A stretch of 64,000 nt of DNA from an uncultured Clostridia bacterium (lineage in GTDB: Bacteria > Bacillota > Clostridia > TANB77 > CAG-465), in contig CAKPEI010000004.1 in the NCBI GenBank assembly GCA_934149365.1, positions 119,174-183,173 of the forward strand, given 5' to 3'. Shown here one piece after another: positions 33,707 to 40,961 of the stretch. Numbering within the stretch: position 1 is the stretch's first letter; each line of letters begins with the position of its first letter. The notes below the pieces were generated by a model, which saw only the letters and a list, made by a program, of their open reading frames with translations, did no database searches and was not told the DNA's origin. Both the position numbers and the translations under genes were made by a program.

Positions 33707-34429
33707 GTGAATAAAATTCTGAGAGTACTTGTTACTATTATTTTGTTTACTACCTTAATTGGAACAGCTGTCATGGCTTCAAGTGACTTCTGTAAAGAAT
33801 CTGAAGATGGTGAACACTTATTTGAAAGTATGGATGTAGAAAATAAACATCCACATGCAGGAGAATATACATGTTATTGTGGTGAGAAGATTTATTTTTC
33901 AAAGTCGTACTTGCCAGAGGAGTGTAAAAAATGCAGAGAAGAATTGTGCAAAGTTGGTATACACAATTACTCTTTTGATAGCTATGAAGAAGATGGAATT
34001 ATACTATGTGAATGCTATTGCGGAGATACAGAGTATCTATCTAAAAAAGAGTCTGATGAATTTTTAAATAAAGTAGGAAAAGAGGAAGTTATACACTTTC
34101 CTAATTGTGAACTTACTTATGAAAAAATTCATCCACATGCAGGCTATACTGAATATTCTGATGGTTATGTAGAGTATTTTGATGATTTTCATGCAGGTGA
34201 CTGTATAATATGTCAGTTTAATGATGACTATATTATAGAAGTTGATAATTACCAAAGAGACCTTATAATATACGGTGAAGGAATCAGAGAAGAGTATGAT
34301 TCTTCAGAAGATGATTCGTATAATTCTAAAGCCACCAACTATTATGAAGGAAACTATGGAAACACTTCAAGTGTTCAGGAATATGATGACTTTTATGAGT
34401 GGCTTGAAATTATGAAAGAATTATTGTAA
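33707..34429 (+). CDS. Secreted Cys/His-module protein
   Basis: A 240-residue exported protein: signal peptide to about VMA23, then three Cys/His modules related to those of the upstream toxin. The first is HLFESMDVENKHPHAGEYTC with CGEK and CKKC following; the middle copy, HNYSF...CECYCG, has lost part; and the last is C.LTYEKIHPHAGY with CIIC. The C-terminal 70 residues are acidic, Tyr/Ser-rich and lack a nuclease signature. GTG start 10 nt after GAGGAGG. It may bind the same partner or surface as the toxin's N-terminal region. Same operon as the toxin and immunity candidate; terminator follows. Confidence 0.6.
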   Translation: MNKILRVLVTIILFTTLIGTAVMASSDFCKESEDGEHLFESMDVENKHPHAGEYTCYCGEKIYFSKSYLPEECKKCREELCKVGIHNYSFDSYEEDGIILCECYCGDTEYLSKKESDEFLNKVGKEEVIHFPNCELTYEKIHPHAGYTEYSDGYVEYFDDFHAGDCIICQFNDDYIIEVDNYQRDLIIYGEGIREEYDSSEDDSYNSKATNYYEGNYGNTSSVQEYDDFYEWLEIMKELL

Positions 34430-34440
34430 TCATTATGGGA

Positions 34441-34475
34441 GAGTGTTAAGAAGTTAAAACTTCTTAGCACTCTTT
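34441..34475 (+). terminator. Terminator of the toxin locus
   Basis: A 15-bp stem GAGTGTTAAGAAGTT/AACTTCTTAGCACTC followed by TTT. Confidence 0.85.
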
Positions 34476-34591
34476 CTAGATTTAGTAACAGTTAAGTTTT
34501 TTTGTTAGAAAATATATAAAAGTATTGAAAAAAGATATAATATACGGTAAAATATGGACATAAGTGGAAATAATTAAAGAGGTGAATAATA

Positions 34592-34660
34592 AATGTTAAC
34601 TAAAACGCGTAAAACCATTGGGAGAGTAACACACGCGCGCGCACACACAAGTAATATCTA
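34592..34660 (+). CDS. Possible 22-codon ORF in the pilin leader
   Basis: ATG at 34592, 8 nt after AGAGGTG, runs 22 codons to TAG (MLTKTRKTIGRVTHARAHTS plus two). It holds several rare arginine codons (CGT, CGC) inside an alternating purine-pyrimidine tract, and the hairpin ATCTAG/CTAGAT with a T run follows at about 34656-34685. It may be a leader peptide with attenuator, or chance. The remainder of 34476-34929 is AT-rich, with weak hairpins and no other gene that I can support. Confidence 0.25.
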
Positions 34661-34929
34661 GAAATAAACTAGATAGAGGTTTTTGCGCATATAAAGAATA
34701 TATATTAGATAAAATAAAGTTAGTTATACAGTAAAAGGTATAGCTAGCTTTTTTGCGTTTAAAGTAAGGTATAACCATGACATATGTCATGTAAATATAC
34801 ACACAATGTATAAATAGAGAAAACATAAAAAAATAGGCAAAAGCAATCAAAAATAATTGCAAAAATTAAAGTAATGTGAAATAATATGTATATATTAAAA
34901 TTGTTCTAAGAAAATGGGAGGTAAAAAAT

Positions 34930-36064
34930 ATGGGAACAAAAGTAAAATCGAGAAAGCGGAATATCATTAATAGTATTAGTAATAACAATAATAGTAATGA
35001 TAATATTAGCAGCCGCAATAATACTATCACTATCAAATAGTGGAATAATAGGGAAGGCAAATAAAGCCAAAACAGATAGTGATACAGCAAATTTAAAAGA
35101 GTATGTAAATACACTAAGAGCAGAATGGGAGTTAATGACAGCAGAAGAACAAACAGCAGCAGGGTCATTTGTAGATTATGCAAATTCTAAGTTAGCTGAG
35201 AAAGGTTACAAAAGAGAGCTAGCAGCAGATGGAGAGACAGTAATGAATGAAAATGCGACAGCAGCAGTAAAAGCAGGAATAAAGGTAGGATGTGAGGTAG
35301 AAGGTTATAATGATTTGCTTGATGAAAAGGAGTATCCAATAAAGGCAGGAGTGATAGATGCTACAGATGAACAAACATTAAAAACAAATTCGAAATATAA
35401 GTGGTATTATATTGGAATAGGAGAAGATGGAAATTTATTAATAGCGCCTAAAATATCAGGAACATTAGCAGCAGAAGATAAGATGACGTTAAAAGGGGTA
35501 AAAGGATATTTAAATGGAGAAGAAGAGTTAAATAATGCGTGTAGGGTACTATATTCGGTAGAAGGAAAAGGAACGGCAAGAAGTATGAATATAGATGATG
35601 TGAATAGTATATTGGGATATACTGGTGAAAAAGGCCAATATTACGATGAAACTGATAATTTGCTTACAATAGGTCAAACTGGTCAAGTTAAAGAATTGGG
35701 CACAAATACAAGAACTCCAGAGAAACCAACAAATGGAACAGTAGAAGATATAAGTAAATATAAATTAGATTTTTATAGTGTAAGTAAATCAAGAACTGAT
35801 ATTATAAACAAAGAACTTGTATTCGCATCTAGTGACACTTGTGCGTATTGGCTTTCATCTACGTGTGTTGGTGCGTATTTTAACCTTGGTTATGCCTTTT
35901 TTAGTATGCGAGGAGTGAATTCTATAAGTGTAAACTCATATAGCTTGTTTTATTCACAAAACAGTTCAAGAACAATGTCCTGTGCAGTTCGTCCTGTAGT
36001 AGCATTAAATTCTAATATGAAATTAACACCAAATGCAGATAAAACAGTGTGGGCAATAAACTAG
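34930..36064 (+). CDS. Pilin-like secreted protein with +1 frameshift at CGG codon 10
   Basis: A type IV prepilin-like protein with a variable lectin-like C-terminal domain. ATG 34930 follows GGGAGG and encodes the basic leader MGTKVKSRK, then CGG, after which frame 0 is nonsense. Skipping C34957 gives the prepilin junction G-ISLIVLVITIIVMIILAAA and the frame stays open to 36064 (377 residues). The intact paralogue at 52494 has the same N-terminal 60 residues in frame. The C-terminal region (YWLSSTCVGAYF ... MRGV ... CAVRPVVALNS) matches the paralogue only in framework positions. An internal ATG at 34997 could start only inside the membrane helix. Prepilin cleavage and export are inferred. 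Confidence 0.75.
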
Positions 36065-36100
36065 AGTGAGATGTTTTAAAATATGGTAGTATAATATATT

Positions 36101-36127
36101 AAAAGTCACAGGAAACTGTGGCTTTTT
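36101..36127 (+). terminator. Terminator
   Basis: Stem AAAAGTCACAG/CTGTGGCTTTT followed by T residues. Confidence 0.85.
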
Positions 36128-36235
36128 TGTGCATTATTTTATCACAAGATATATGTGGAAATTGTTTATTACTTATGATATAATTCAGTAGGAGTTGTTA
36201 TTAACCTTGAGTTTAATTAAATTAAGGAGGTAAAT

Positions 36236-37354
36236 ATGTATAAAAGTTTAGTAAAAATTGCTATTACAGGTGGCCCCTGTGGAGGAAAGACTAGTGGACT
36301 TGCTAGAGTAAGCAGAGAACTTTCGGATAAAGGATATGAAGTTATTGTTGTTCCAGAGGCAGCGACAATGATTAAAAATTCAGGAACTAAAATCGGAGAT
36401 GATTTTGCCAGTGTATTATATTTTGAAAAAATGGTGATGAACCTGCAACTTTTCAATGAAAGAATGTATGAACGGTATGCAGAAAAGCTGTATGGCAGAA
36501 ACGTGGTACTTCTTTGCGATAGAGGAGTTGTTGATTGTAAAGCATATGTAAAAGAAAATGAATACAAAGATTTGGTTGAAAGTGAAGGCTATAGTGAAGT
36601 GGAAATTCGTGATAGCTATAGTGCAGTATTTCACTTAAAAACTGTTGCTGATGGCAAAGAAGAGTTCTATACTTGTGAGAACAATTTAGCTCGTACAGAG
36701 ACACCAGAAGAAGCAAGAAAAAGTGATATAAAAACAGTTAATGCTTGGGTAGGACATCCACACTTCAGAATTATTGATAATAGCACTGATTTTGATGGAA
36801 AGATGTCAAGACTTATGGGTGAAATATATTCATTTTTGGGAGTCCCCGTTCCACTTGAAATTGAGAAAAAGTATCTCATATCAATGCCTGATCTTGAGTT
36901 TATTCTTAAAGAATGTAAAGCGGTAAAATCTGAAATAGTTCAAGTGTATTTACTACCTTCAAAAGATAATGAAGAAGTACGTATAAGGCAAAGAGGGGCA
37001 GAAGGAAGTTTTGCATATTATCTTACACGCAAGATTAAATTAAATGATATTTCAAGACATGAGGTTGAGGAAAAAATTACTAAGGATAAGTACCTTAGCT
37101 TACTTATGGAGGCAGATACAAGTAAAAATGTTATACGTAAAACTAGATATTGTTTTGTGTATGAAAATCAATATTTTGAACTTGATGTATATCCATTTGA
37201 AAAGGAAAAAGCAATTCTTGAAATTGAGCTTACAAATGAAAATCAAGAAATAGCTATTCCTCCGTTTATTTCGGTAATAACTGATGTTACAAAGGATGAT
37301 AGATTTAAAAATGCAAGTATAGCGGAAAACAAAGATGTTTTTAAAATGATTTAA
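36236..37354 (+). CDS. P-loop kinase (AAA_28/NadR-like) fused to a CYTH triphosphate domain
   Basis: A 372-residue two-domain enzyme. Residues 1-200 form a P-loop kinase-like domain with Walker A GGPCGGKTSGL (11-21), VVPEAATMI, and LLCDRGVVDCKAY as the DRG motif of AAA_28/NadR-type kinases. Residues 206-370 form a CYTH (triphosphate tunnel) domain: the signature EIEKKYLI, EVRIRQR, YYLTRK, EVEEKI and the late ELDVYPFE and AILEIEL glutamates that line the tunnel. Such domains bind or hydrolyse triphosphate-bearing substrates such as PPPi, ThTP or cyclic nucleotides. The fusion suggests phosphorylation coupled to triphosphate handling; substrate unknown. AAGGAGG precedes the ATG. One CGG codon. 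Confidence 0.85.
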   Translation: MYKSLVKIAITGGPCGGKTSGLARVSRELSDKGYEVIVVPEAATMIKNSGTKIGDDFASVLYFEKMVMNLQLFNERMYERYAEKLYGRNVVLLCDRGVVDCKAYVKENEYKDLVESEGYSEVEIRDSYSAVFHLKTVADGKEEFYTCENNLARTETPEEARKSDIKTVNAWVGHPHFRIIDNSTDFDGKMSRLMGEIYSFLGVPVPLEIEKKYLISMPDLEFILKECKAVKSEIVQVYLLPSKDNEEVRIRQRGAEGSFAYYLTRKIKLNDISRHEVEEKITKDKYLSLLMEADTSKNVIRKTRYCFVYENQYFELDVYPFEKEKAILEIELTNENQEIAIPPFISVITDVTKDDRFKNASIAENKDVFKMI

Positions 37355-37360
37355 AAGATT

Positions 37361-37393
37361 AGAAAGAATGATATTATATATGTCATTCTTTCT
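37361..37393 (+). terminator. Terminator
   Basis: A perfect 11-bp stem AGAAAGAATGA/TCATTCTTTCT. Confidence 0.85.
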
Positions 37394-37478
37394 TTATATA
37401 ATATTAACAAATTTTTTAAGTATATATGTTGAAAATTCATTTAATATGGTATAATATAGAGCAAAGGTGATAAAAAAT

Positions 37479-37874
37479 ATGGAAAAAGAGTTGGACATAA
37501 GAGAGTACAATATAAAGACTCTTGCATACATGGGAGATGCTGTGTATGAGCTATATGTAAGAGAACATGTGGTAAAGAATTCAAGAGAGGTTGCAAGTAA
37601 ATTACATAGAAAGACGATAAAATATGTAAGTGCTAAAGCTCAAGAATACGCTATGTCTAGAATATATGAGTTACTTACTGAAGAAGAAAAAGAAATATAT
37701 AAAAGAGGGAGAAATGCAAACGCTAATACAGTTCCAAAAAACACAGATGTTGTAATATATAAAAAGGCAACTGGGTTTGAGGCTGTTATAGGTTATTTAT
37801 ATTTAACTAAACAAAAAAGAAGATTAGAAGACATTGTTAAGGAAAGTATAAAAGTAATAAGTGAGAGGGTTTGA
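37479..37874 (+). CDS. mrnC: Mini-ribonuclease 3
   Basis: An RNase III-fold enzyme without a dsRNA-binding domain that matures 23S rRNA ends. The 131-residue product has the signature LAYMGDAVYELYVREHV (catalytic E/D in YMGDAVYE), KYVSAKAQ and the second metal motif in TGFEAVIGYLYL. ATG 37479 follows AAAGGTGAT. The usual neighbour cysS is absent here. The stop is 4 nt before the next gene's ATG, so the two are co-transcribed. Confidence 0.93.
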   Translation: MEKELDIREYNIKTLAYMGDAVYELYVREHVVKNSREVASKLHRKTIKYVSAKAQEYAMSRIYELLTEEEKEIYKRGRNANANTVPKNTDVVIYKKATGFEAVIGYLYLTKQKRRLEDIVKESIKVISERV

Positions 37875-37878
37875 TATT

Positions 37879-38145
37879 ATGAATACATATGATAAAAATT
37901 ATGACTGGGGTTTAAATAGTGAAATGGAGAATTTATTAAATGGCATAAATTTGGACACGGATAAGCATGTGTTATATACAAATGGTGATAAACAGTACAT
38001 GTATGATAACGGACAGGTGTATGCTACTAATTCTAAATATTATTCTAAAGGTAAACTTATATCAAAAGCCCAGTTTAGAGAGCAAACAGAAGAAATGATG
38101 ATAAATTACAAATGTAATAGAAGAAATGATAACGTAATTGAGTAA
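37879..38145 (+). CDS. Unknown 88-aa protein behind mrnC
   Basis: A small Asn/Tyr-rich soluble protein (MNTYDKNYDWGLNSEMEN...); the middle contains TNGDKQYMYDNGQVYATNSKYYSKGKLI-like beta repeats, here cited only in part. It starts 4 nt after mrnC, with GAGAGGG as ribosome site inside the mrnC end. No family recognised. Ends in a clean terminator. Confidence 0.5.
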   Translation: MNTYDKNYDWGLNSEMENLLNGINLDTDKHVLYTNGDKQYMYDNGQVYATNSKYYSKGKLISKAQFREQTEEMMINYKCNRRNDNVIE

Positions 38146-38171
38146 GAGTGAAAAAGCTCTTACTTTTTTTT
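38142..38171 (+). terminator. Terminator of mrnC unit
   Basis: Stem GTAAGAG/CTCTTAC followed by eight T residues. Confidence 0.85.
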
Positions 38172-38229
38172 CACCAAAAAGGTTATAGTTCATATAATAT
38201 ACTATGATTATGTGAAAGGAGTATATTAT

Positions 38230-38808
38230 ATGGAAGATGAAGAAAGATTTTTAGGAGATGGACTGTTCTGGAATATAGGTCCAATTGCTACTGCACCAAA
38301 TGGTTTAACTTATGGAATTACATATCCTGGCATGATGCCTTTTTGGGGTTTTGGTTTAGAACCTAATTTATGGGGAGAAGCAAATATCCCTGAAACTTTT
38401 GAAGAGCCTGTTATGAGACATCACATGGGTGGTATGCAAGGCAAGATGATGCCAATAGATGTACTTTATCCTAGATGTCACAAGATGATGCAGGATGTTG
38501 TATATATGGAATGTAACAATTTCTTTAAAGCAAATAATGGAATTATGCCAAATAAAATAGCTAAAGAAGAATTTTGTAAAATGGTGGAAAGATGTACAAT
38601 GCATATAATGAAAAATGAAGATATGTTTATGAGTAAACTAAAGGAGAACTGGGCATGCAGTAGAGAAGCAGAAGATACTGAAGTAGAGGAAGAAGAAAAT
38701 GAAACAAGGTCTTATATGAAAATGTATGACAAACTTCTTATAGGTAGCATGATAGGAATATTACTTATTCAAGAACTAAAAAGAAGAGGTTGTATGTATT
38801 GTTATTAA
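38230..38808 (+). CDS. Met/Cys-rich protein, possible spore-coat type
   Basis: A 192-residue protein without signal peptide, rich in Met, Gly, Pro, Trp and Cys (PGMMPFWGFGLEPNLWG; HHMGGMQGKMMPIDVLYPRC; CTMHIMKNEDMFM) and ending in CMYCY. A coat or coat-associated role fits the composition and the sporulation genes nearby but is inference. ATG 38230 follows AAAGGAG; the GTG at 38212 overlaps that site. A short hydrophobic stretch (LLIGSMIGILLIQEL) lies near the end. Confidence 0.5.
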   Translation: MEDEERFLGDGLFWNIGPIATAPNGLTYGITYPGMMPFWGFGLEPNLWGEANIPETFEEPVMRHHMGGMQGKMMPIDVLYPRCHKMMQDVVYMECNNFFKANNGIMPNKIAKEEFCKMVERCTMHIMKNEDMFMSKLKENWACSREAEDTEVEEEENETRSYMKMYDKLLIGSMIGILLIQELKRRGCMYCY

Positions 38809-38823
38809 AGAATATATAAATAA

Positions 38824-38856
38824 GAGCCTAAGTAAGGGTGTTATTTACTTAGGCTC
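38824..38856. terminator. Bidirectional terminator
   Basis: A 12-13 bp stem GAGCCTAAGTAA/TTTACTTAGGCTC between convergent genes. Confidence 0.8.
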
Positions 38857-38863
38857 ATTAATA

Positions 38864-39238
38864 TTAATTGTTTATTTTGTCTATACAATCTAATTGTTTT
38901 TGAGTTTGTGTATATTCGGCTATTTTTTCTATATAATAGTCTCTATTATCAATATAATCATTTAAAGCTTGAGATGCTATTGAACCAAATATTGTAACTC
39001 CAAATATAAAGCAAAGTAGAATTATACCTAAAAGGTCATATTTTAATGTTATATTTTCCTTTGTAGAATAGTACAATATTTCAGCACCTATTAAAATTAG
39101 AATAATAGGCCAAGCATATAACGTGTATTTTAAAACTTTTATCCCTATAAACATAGAGGCAAATGCGGCAATTCCAATTAATATTAGGCAAAAACCTATT
39201 GTGAATGTTCCTACCTTTTTTATCTTTGTATTTTCCAT
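38864..39238 (-). CDS. Small membrane protein of the ECF operon
   Basis: A 124-residue protein with three to four membrane helices (IGFCLILIGIAAFASMF; LYAWPIILILIGAEILYY; LLGIILLCFIFGVTIFG), resembling LiaI/DUF5668-type membrane proteins often found behind anti-sigma genes. The start at 39238 lies 2 nt past the upstream stop, with AGGAGG in the upstream gene's end. Likely co-regulated with the sigma factor and involved in envelope stress; function unproven. Confidence 0.6.
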   Translation of the reverse strand: MENTKIKKVGTFTIGFCLILIGIAAFASMFIGIKVLKYTLYAWPIILILIGAEILYYSTKENITLKYDLLGIILLCFIFGVTIFGSIASQALNDYIDNRDYYIEKIAEYTQTQKQLDCIDKINN

Positions 39239-39239
39239 A

Positions 39240-39752
39240 TTAGTCCTCCTTTTGATTAGAAGATACAAGTTTAATACCTACAAATACAGCGATAAGTGAA
39301 GCTGCTATTGTTGGAATGTATCTTGATAAGAAGTTACATACTTTAGTAAGCCACTCAACATCAAATTGCCAAGCAAGTCTAAACAAAACAGAGTCAACAA
39401 GTACATATGCACCAATAACTATTAATATATAACCTATAGCTTTTCTCACATTTTTGTTCTTAGATTTATTTGATATATTACCAAATTCTTGAGAGTTCCA
39501 CACATAGTCATCTATATATTTTTCTCTTTTTTCATTGCTCATGTTTCTTAGGTTATATGTATCAAAGAAACTATATGCTTCAATTACAAGTAATGGAATT
39601 ATAAATATTGGAGAACCTGCCACACAAGCTAGTATAAATAGTATGGCAAATATGGACATTATAGATAAGCCTCTTTTCATGTATTCTTGGTACATTTGTC
39701 CTGCACCTGGTATAAAAGAAAATATAAATGTAAAAAATAAATTTTTCTTCAT
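39240..39752 (-). CDS. TM2-like membrane protein of the ECF operon
   Basis: A 170-residue membrane protein. The start MKKNLFFTFIFSFIPGAGQMYQEYMKRGLSI carries the TM2-domain hallmark (P-G-x-G-x-x-Y...G), followed by two further hydrophobic regions (114-130, 148-163). It sits 4 nt after the anti-sigma stop. Probably part of an envelope-stress regulon controlled by the sigma factor encoded first in the operon. Confidence 0.65.
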   Translation of the reverse strand: MKKNLFFTFIFSFIPGAGQMYQEYMKRGLSIMSIFAILFILACVAGSPIFIIPLLVIEAYSFFDTYNLRNMSNEKREKYIDDYVWNSQEFGNISNKSKNKNVRKAIGYILIVIGAYVLVDSVLFRLAWQFDVEWLTKVCNFLSRYIPTIAASLIAVFVGIKLVSSNQKED

Positions 39753-39756
39753 AATA

Positions 39757-40167
39757 TTAGTCTCCTTTCAAATTATTATCTAACATAAAATCACTAAATT
39801 TACTTACTGCATTATCAATTTTTTTGGTTACTTTGTATATTGCAATTTTATTTCTAATTTGTACATTTTCTTCTTTGGTTGAAGTGGCATAAGTTGAACT
39901 CATAAAAAGTTCAGTACACAAAGTAATTACAAGTGCAAAGCAAGCCACTTTTAATATGTCTGAAAAAGATAAGCTAAATTTATATACTTTGTTTTCTTTT
40001 TCATCTAAAACATTTTCGCTTTTATTTACTTTGCCGTAACATTTTGCTAGTATTTTTTCTTTTAAATCTTTAGGTGGAGATATTGATGAGTTTTCTTCTA
40101 TGTTTTTTATGTACTGGGTAAGGTCATCTTTTTCTAATAATTTGTTTACATATTCTAATCTATTCAA
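39757..40167 (-). CDS. Putative anti-sigma factor
   Basis: A 136-residue single-pass membrane protein whose start codon overlaps the end of the ECF sigma gene by 8 nt. The cytoplasmic N-terminal about 80 residues (helical, with SPPKDLKEKILAKC) would bind the sigma factor; a membrane helix (about 85-103) and a short outer domain follow. No ZAS zinc motif (HxxxCxxC) is seen, so assignment rests on operon position and topology. Confidence 0.65.
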   Translation of the reverse strand: MNRLEYVNKLLEKDDLTQYIKNIEENSSISPPKDLKEKILAKCYGKVNKSENVLDEKENKVYKFSLSFSDILKVACFALVITLCTELFMSSTYATSTKEENVQIRNKIAIYKVTKKIDNAVSKFSDFMLDNNLKGD

Positions 40168-40693
40168 AGAAATCTCCTCCTTTCAACTTTTCTTTTAATA
40201 TTTGTTTAGAACGATATAATTGAGTTTTAATAACATTTTTATCTCTTCTTAGTTTTTGAGATATTTCATCTAGTGTTAAATTATTAAAGTAATATTCTAT
40301 TATTACTTCTTTGTAAGGTTCTTTTAATTCATTAACTACTTTCTTTATAAGCATTAATCGTTCTTTTTTTATTAGGCTATCCTCTATAGAATCTTCACTA
40401 GATAAATTGCCGAATACTTCGGTATTTTCTTCTATTGATGACACTAATCTAAAGCTACTACTCTTTAATAAATCTTTACATTTATTTAAAGCTATTTTGC
40501 ATACAAGATTTTTTAACTCATTTGGTTTCAAACAAGAATATTTGTAAAAATTCTTGTAAAGGCTTAAGAAAGTATCCTGAGAAATATTTTCTGCTTCATC
40601 TGTGTCTCTTAGAACGTCAAAACATACTTTGTATATTAATTTGTAATAATCATCTACTATTTTTTCAAAAAGTTCGTTTTTAATATTTCTCAC
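40160..40693 (-). CDS. ECF RNA polymerase sigma factor
   Basis: A 177-residue extracytoplasmic-function sigma factor: region 2 (DDYYKLIYKVCFDVLRDTDEAENISQDTFLSLYKN) and region 4 (KEVIIEYYFNNLTLDEISQKLRRDKNVIKTQLYRSKQILKEKL). It leads a four-gene unit with an overlapping anti-sigma gene and two membrane proteins, and is divergent from spoIIE. The group is probably responsive to the cell envelope. The 268-bp gap between the two operons has no element that I can name with confidence. Confidence 0.9.
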   Translation of the reverse strand: MRNIKNELFEKIVDDYYKLIYKVCFDVLRDTDEAENISQDTFLSLYKNFYKYSCLKPNELKNLVCKIALNKCKDLLKSSSFRLVSSIEENTEVFGNLSSEDSIEDSLIKKERLMLIKKVVNELKEPYKEVIIEYYFNNLTLDEISQKLRRDKNVIKTQLYRSKQILKEKLKGGDFFE

Positions 40694-40961
40694 CCCACTT
40701 TAGACAATATATATAACGAGTTAAAATGTGTAAAGATAACAATATTTTTAATTAAATCGAAAAAAATATTTAAGTTATTATAACATAAAAAGAAAAAGGT
40801 GTATATAATAGTACTTGTAACCTTGATTTTTAGAGCTTTTTGTAATAAAATGTAGTAAATTGAAACACAAAAAATAATGAAATATATAAAATATGACAAA
40901 AAATATTTTTAATATGTAGTAGTATATATGTAGAATAAATGGAAGCATAAGAGGTGTAATA

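Noticed and set aside
34629..34647. CRISPR or tandem-repeat array
   Set aside because: Only a short dinucleotide-like tract; no spaced repeats of 24-40 bp were seen anywhere in the window.
35829..36011. Diversity-generating retroelement variable region in the pilin-like head
   Set aside because: The two heads differ at many C/T positions rather than mainly at A positions, and there is no reverse transcriptase or template repeat in the window.
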